A stretch of 64,000 nucleotides of DNA from Chloroflexota bacterium (GTDB taxonomy: Bacteria > Chloroflexota > Anaerolineae > Anaerolineales > Villigracilaceae). This document shows positions 61,258 to 64,000 of this stretch, piece after piece. The position numbers and the translations under genes are program-made. The DNA lies in contig JACRBI010000024.1 of assembly GCA_016234495.1 (NCBI GenBank), positions 1 through 64,000 on the forward strand, given 5' to 3'. Position 1 is the first letter of the stretch, and each line of letters opens with the position of its first letter. The notes under the pieces are model-generated. The model ran no database searches. It was not told where the DNA came from and saw only the letters and a program-made list of their open reading frames with translations.

Positions 61258-61286
61258 TTGACACATCCCCATCACCGTGATAAAGT
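61258..61286 (+). promoter_or_regulatory. Promoter of the cold-shock gene
   Basis: TTGACA, a 17-base spacer, then TAAAGT. It would give an untranslated leader of about 140 bases. Confidence 0.7.
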
Positions 61287-61332
61287 AGTGCCTTACACGG
61301 ATACCAGTAGTTCGCTTTGGAAGTATAACCAT

Positions 61333-61372
61333 CGGCTCATGGGTAAAAGTCCATGAGCCGTCTTGTTTTGTC
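61333..61372 (+). promoter_or_regulatory. Leader hairpin of the cold-shock gene
   Basis: cggctcatgg and ccatgagccg pair perfectly with an 8-base loop, followed by TCTTGTTTTG. In the leader of a cold-shock gene, it may be an attenuator, as csp genes are commonly controlled through a long leader. Confidence 0.6.
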
Positions 61373-61431
61373 TGTTCTGGCGAAAGAACCGGGTCCTCCA
61401 AATTTTTTTAAGTTGCCATAGGAGGCAAACA

Positions 61432-61644
61432 ATGTCAGAACGTATTATCGGAACAGTCAAATGGTTCAACGGAAGCAAGGGCTACGGCTTTCTTGCTCGC
61501 GAAGGCGGCGCAGATGTATTCGTCCACTTCTCCGCGATCCAGGGTGACGGTTTCAAAAACCTTGAAGAAGGTCAGAAAGTCGAATTCACTGTTGAGAAAG
61601 GCCCCAAGGGTCCGCAGGCTACTAACGTAGTTGTTGTCAACTAA
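61432..61644 (+). CDS. Cold-shock protein
   Basis: A 70-residue CspA-family protein: [17 protein letters not shown] (RNP1) and [16 protein letters not shown] (RNP2). It binds single-stranded nucleic acid and unwinds RNA secondary structure. GGAGGCAAAC precedes the ATG. The leader is long and a terminator follows directly. Confidence 0.97.
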   Translation: MSERIIGTVKWFNGSKGYGFLAREGGADVFVHFSAIQGDGFKNLEEGQKVEFTVEKGPKGPQATNVVVVN

Positions 61645-61662
61645 TTCACACTGAATACTAAG

Positions 61663-61697
61663 AACTCCCCGAGATGAAAACCTCGGGGAGTTTTTTT
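61663..61697 (+). terminator. Terminator of the cold-shock gene
   Basis: aactccccgag and ctcggggagtt, 8-base loop, then TTTTTTT. Confidence 0.95.
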
Positions 61698-61798
61698 GAT
61701 TTACAGCTTGACGATGCGGCATATACTGCTCTTGTGCTATTTTGAAATTTTTGATAACTTATGGGCGGCTATTGGTTCTGACATAAAAAGGAGATTTT

Positions 61799-62191
61799 AT
61801 GAACAGCCAAACCGCTTTATTGCTTTTCGTCCTGCTCCTCGCAGCCTGCTCATCAGCCCCGCAGTCCACTGAGACAAATCACAAATCACCCGATAGCGGT
61901 ATCGAAGGCACTGTGACCATGGGGCCTGTGTGTCCTGTCGTGCAGGAAAATGTTCCCTGCCCCGACCAGCCTTTTCAGGGGATATTTACCGTTCTAACAA
62001 CTTCTGGGAGCCAGATCGCTGAATTTACAACCAATGAGCAGGGCAATTTTCGAGTGGGACTTGCTTCGGGGGATTATGTTCTTCACTTGGAGTCTCCCAA
62101 TCCCATGCGGATTGCAAAAGATATTCCCTTCAACGTGGAGGAAAACAAGTACACGCTATTGAATATCACACTTGATAGCGGGATACGTTAA
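61799..62191 (+). CDS. Hypothetical lipoprotein, CarboxypepD-regulatory-like
   Basis: A 130-residue lipoprotein with signal NSQTALLLFVLLLAAC. The mature part is one small beta-sandwich: GIEGTVTMGPVCPVVQENVPC ... LTTSGSQIAEFTTNEQGNFRVGLASGDYVLHL, like a carboxypeptidase regulatory domain. It may bind a ligand or decorate the surface. AAAAGGAGATTTT precedes the ATG. No neighbour explains its job. Confidence 0.78.
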   Translation: MNSQTALLLFVLLLAACSSAPQSTETNHKSPDSGIEGTVTMGPVCPVVQENVPCPDQPFQGIFTVLTTSGSQIAEFTTNEQGNFRVGLASGDYVLHLESPNPMRIAKDIPFNVEENKYTLLNITLDSGIR

Positions 62192-62289
62192 AGGCCTGTC
62201 TTGATTATTCAAAGCGAGGCTTGTGCCTCACCCCGCCTGTGAGCGGGCGAGTCGCAATTACACATTGGCGTATGTTGAAGGAGCACTCC

Positions 62290-62679
62290 ATGACCGAACT
62301 CCCCACCCAAAGCAAATTTGAAATTTTGAAACGATCATTGACTGCCGCTTTTCTATCAGCCCTGGCGACTGGGATTCCCATGTCCATTGGTTACTTTTTG
62401 GAATCACAACCTGTAAATTTACTTTTATCCATATTTTTAAAATCCTTCTCAACGCCAGGCATCATTCTATTAAAGCTTTTCCTCCATCTACTTATACCCT
62501 CAGACATACCCTTAACGACCATATTGCTTTCATTGCTATTCTGGTTTTTCTTTGGTTTTGGATTATCCCTCATCATCAAAAATAACAAGCAGGCAATCCT
62601 CTGGTGGTTGTTGCTGGTGCTCGCGCCTTCTACGATGATTACGCTGCTGATAAACGCGATGGCTGGCGCTTTTCAGTAA
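62290..62679 (+). CDS. Hypothetical small membrane protein
   Basis: A 129-residue protein with about four membrane segments (LTAAFLSALATGIPMSIGYFL, GIILLKLFLHLLIP, ILLSLLFWFFFGFGLSLII, AILWWLLLVLAPSTMITLLI). I do not recognise a family. AAGGAGCACTCC precedes the ATG. It is between a lipoprotein and the SMR gene, the latter being convergent. Confidence 0.65.
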   Translation: MTELPTQSKFEILKRSLTAAFLSALATGIPMSIGYFLESQPVNLLLSIFLKSFSTPGIILLKLFLHLLIPSDIPLTTILLSLLFWFFFGFGLSLIIKNNKQAILWWLLLVLAPSTMITLLINAMAGAFQ

Positions 62680-62692
62680 ACGGAGCAAAGCC

Positions 62693-63025
62693 TTAATGTG
62701 CTGCGGCTTTTGAAAACAAGTTGATGACCAGAATGCCCATGATGATCAATGCGATGCCTATGGCGCGCGCCCAATCCATTTGCTCGCGCCATAGGATTAC
62801 ACCCGCGATCACGGTCAGCACTATGCCAATGCCCGACCAGAGCGCATACGCCGTTCCGATCGGAATGACATTCAAACTTAGCGAGAGCAGATAAAACGAC
62901 AAGCCATATCCCACAACAACGACCAGACTTGGCACAAGTTTTGTAAACCCTTCTGAAAACTTCAGGGCGGTGGTGGCAGTAACTTCACTGACGACTGCGA
63001 AAAAGAAGATCAACGCAATTTTCAT
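62693..63025 (-). CDS. Small multidrug resistance (SMR/EmrE-like) efflux protein
   Basis: A 110-residue four-helix protein of the SMR family. The membrane-embedded Glu14 is in FAVVSEVTATTALK, and the GTAYALWSGIGIVLT and WREQMDWARAIGIALIIMG segments are typical. It exports cationic drugs, or guanidinium in one sub-group (Gdx); which cannot be told. AAAGGATTGAAATC precedes the ATG. It is followed at once on the minus strand by nothing in this window, and lies after the ABC exporter gene. Confidence 0.93.
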   Translation of the reverse strand: MKIALIFFFAVVSEVTATTALKFSEGFTKLVPSLVVVVGYGLSFYLLSLSLNVIPIGTAYALWSGIGIVLTVIAGVILWREQMDWARAIGIALIIMGILVINLFSKAAAH

Positions 63026-63058
63026 GATTTCAATCCTTTTGTTGATGTGCGGATTTTG

Positions 63059-64000
63059 CTATCCTCTAAACTGGGTTTCATACAACTGACTATATAACCC
63101 GCCCGTCGCAATCAACTCATCGTGAGTTCCTCTTTCAACAATCTTCCCTCGATCCATGACCAAAATTAAATCAGCGGCGAGGATCGTGCTGAGGCGGTGC
63201 GCGATGACGATGCTGGTTCTGCCTGCCATGACTCGTTTCAACGCATCTTGAATCAAGGATTCAGATTCGCTGTCGAGGGAACTGGTGGCTTCATCCAAAA
63301 CGAGAATGCGCGGGTTCTTCAAAATGACTCTGGCGAGGGCAACCCGTTGTTTTTCGCCGCCGCTCAGGCGATAGCCGCGTTCTCCGACGATGGTGTCGTA
63401 TCCATCAGATAGTCCCATCACAAAGTCGTGGATGTTGGCGGCGCGCGCGGCGGATTCGATCTCGGCCTGCGAGGCGTCCATTTTTGCGTAGGTCAGGTTC
63501 GTGCGGATGGTGTCGTGGAAGAGATGCGTCTCCTGCGTCACCATGCCGATCGCGGCGGCGAGCGAGTCGAGGGTCACATCGCGCAGGTCGTGCCCGTCAA
63601 TGCGGATGACTCCGCTGGTGGGATCATACAATCTTGGAATCAAATATGTCAGCGTGGTTTTACCGGCGCCGGAAGGGCCGACGAGGGCAACCAATTTTCC
63701 AGGCGCGGCAGTAAAGGAGATTCCCTCCAAAGCGACATCCCGTGCCTGGGATGTGGCGGCAAGCTCGGGGGAGTCAGATGCGGGGGTTACATCCCGACGA
63801 TTGACCGTGGACGATTGACCATTCTTTCCTCCCGACAACACCGCGCCCACATCCGCCATGCTGCCATACCGTTTGACTGCGCTGAGCAGGATGTTTTCGT
63901 TGATCGAATATTTGAAGTCCACATTGTCAAACGCGAGTTCGCCTTTGGCGTCGGAAAGAATGAGCGCGTCTTTTTTCTCTTCGATGTCGTGCGGCAAATC
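63059..64000 (-). CDS. ABC exporter (partial), nucleotide-binding end
   Basis: The C-terminal ATPase of an exporter; the 5' end, with the membrane domain, is beyond the window. It has [35 protein letters not shown] and [15 protein letters not shown], the type I exporter pattern. Between VDFKYS and ALEGISF, where relatives have only a few residues, there is an insert of about 55 residues ([15 protein letters not shown] ... [13 protein letters not shown]), partly coded by the degenerate repeat cgattgaccgtggacgattgacc. The insert precedes the first Walker motif. The substrate is unknown. Confidence 0.88.
   Translation of the reverse strand, partial: DLPHDIEEKKDALILSDAKGELAFDNVDFKYSINENILLSAVKRYGSMADVGAVLSGGKNGQSSTVNRRDVTPASDSPELAATSQARDVALEGISFTAAPGKLVALVGPSGAGKTTLTYLIPRLYDPTSGVIRIDGHDLRDVTLDSLAAAIGMVTQETHLFHDTIRTNLTYAKMDASQAEIESAARAANIHDFVMGLSDGYDTIVGERGYRLSGGEKQRVALARVILKNPRILVLDEATSSLDSESESLIQDALKRVMAGRTSIVIAHRLSTILAADLILVMDRGKIVERGTHDELIATGGLYSQLYETQFRG

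Overview
The window looks like an ordinary housekeeping and nutrient-uptake stretch from a Chloroflexota genome, most likely Anaerolineae. This placement is inferred, with no search behind it. It rests on an FMN-riboswitch-controlled RibXY-type riboflavin ABC transporter (described from Chloroflexi), CIRCE-controlled groESL, many lipoproteins with Thr/Pro-rich linkers, no lipopolysaccharide genes, moderately high GC, and dense short palindromic repeats. About 60 genes fill most of the window. There are no tRNA or rRNA genes, no phage, no complete insertion sequence and no CRISPR array.

Layout: 0.2-5.9 kb, plus strand: maf, a lipoprotein PBP, rsgA, holB, DUF2277, a STAS protein. 6-9 kb, minus: riboflavin transporter (ribX permease, ribY binding protein, ATPase) behind an FMN riboswitch and terminator. 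9-12.6 kb, minus: valS translationally coupled to a DinB-like gene, both behind a T-box with a GUC specifier. 12.7-15.3 kb: an SDR epimerase, a TauE/SafE carrier, an SGNH lipoprotein. 15.4-18.6 kb, minus: btuF-btuC-btuD behind a cobalamin riboswitch. 18.7-31 kb, minus: metabolic and maintenance genes (SDR/DUF2867, an Old-Yellow-type FMN/Fe-S oxidoreductase, methyltransferase, PLP enzyme, FAH, folK, ClbS-like tandem, YbaK, endonuclease III, asparaginase, MBL). 31-34 kb: a GAF/PAS histidine kinase and a divergent HAD phosphatase. 34-42.6 kb, minus: a BMP-family nucleoside ABC transporter with two binding proteins, an MFS carrier and trmD. 43-49.8 kb, plus: two membrane TPR proteins, groES-groEL, a parvulin lipoprotein and an unknown membrane protein. 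50-56 kb: a YcxB-like protein, a branched-chain aminotransferase, an ArsR/DUF2087 - GIY-YIG - ArsR/DUF2087 operon, DUF711, an rRNA methyltransferase, a macrodomain protein. 56-57.4 kb, minus: infC-rpmI-rplT, infC starting at AUC. 57.6-64 kb: a large membrane protein, an SH3 lipoprotein, trxA, a cold-shock gene, small lipo/membrane proteins, an SMR pump, and an ABC exporter cut by the window end.

Control is unusually legible: three riboswitch-class leaders, one CIRCE, a clear palindromic operator at the ArsR operon, and several terminators. Two patterns run across the window. First, at least seven genes have a -10 box (often extended TGn) ending 6-7 nt before the start codon with no Shine-Dalgarno, which predicts leaderless mRNAs. 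Second, several families of short palindromic or degenerate repeats sit between genes, inside variable regions of two riboswitches, and in frame inside protein genes (trmD, the parvulin gene, valS, a PLP enzyme, and probably the ABC exporter). I think the second pattern is the most unusual thing here.
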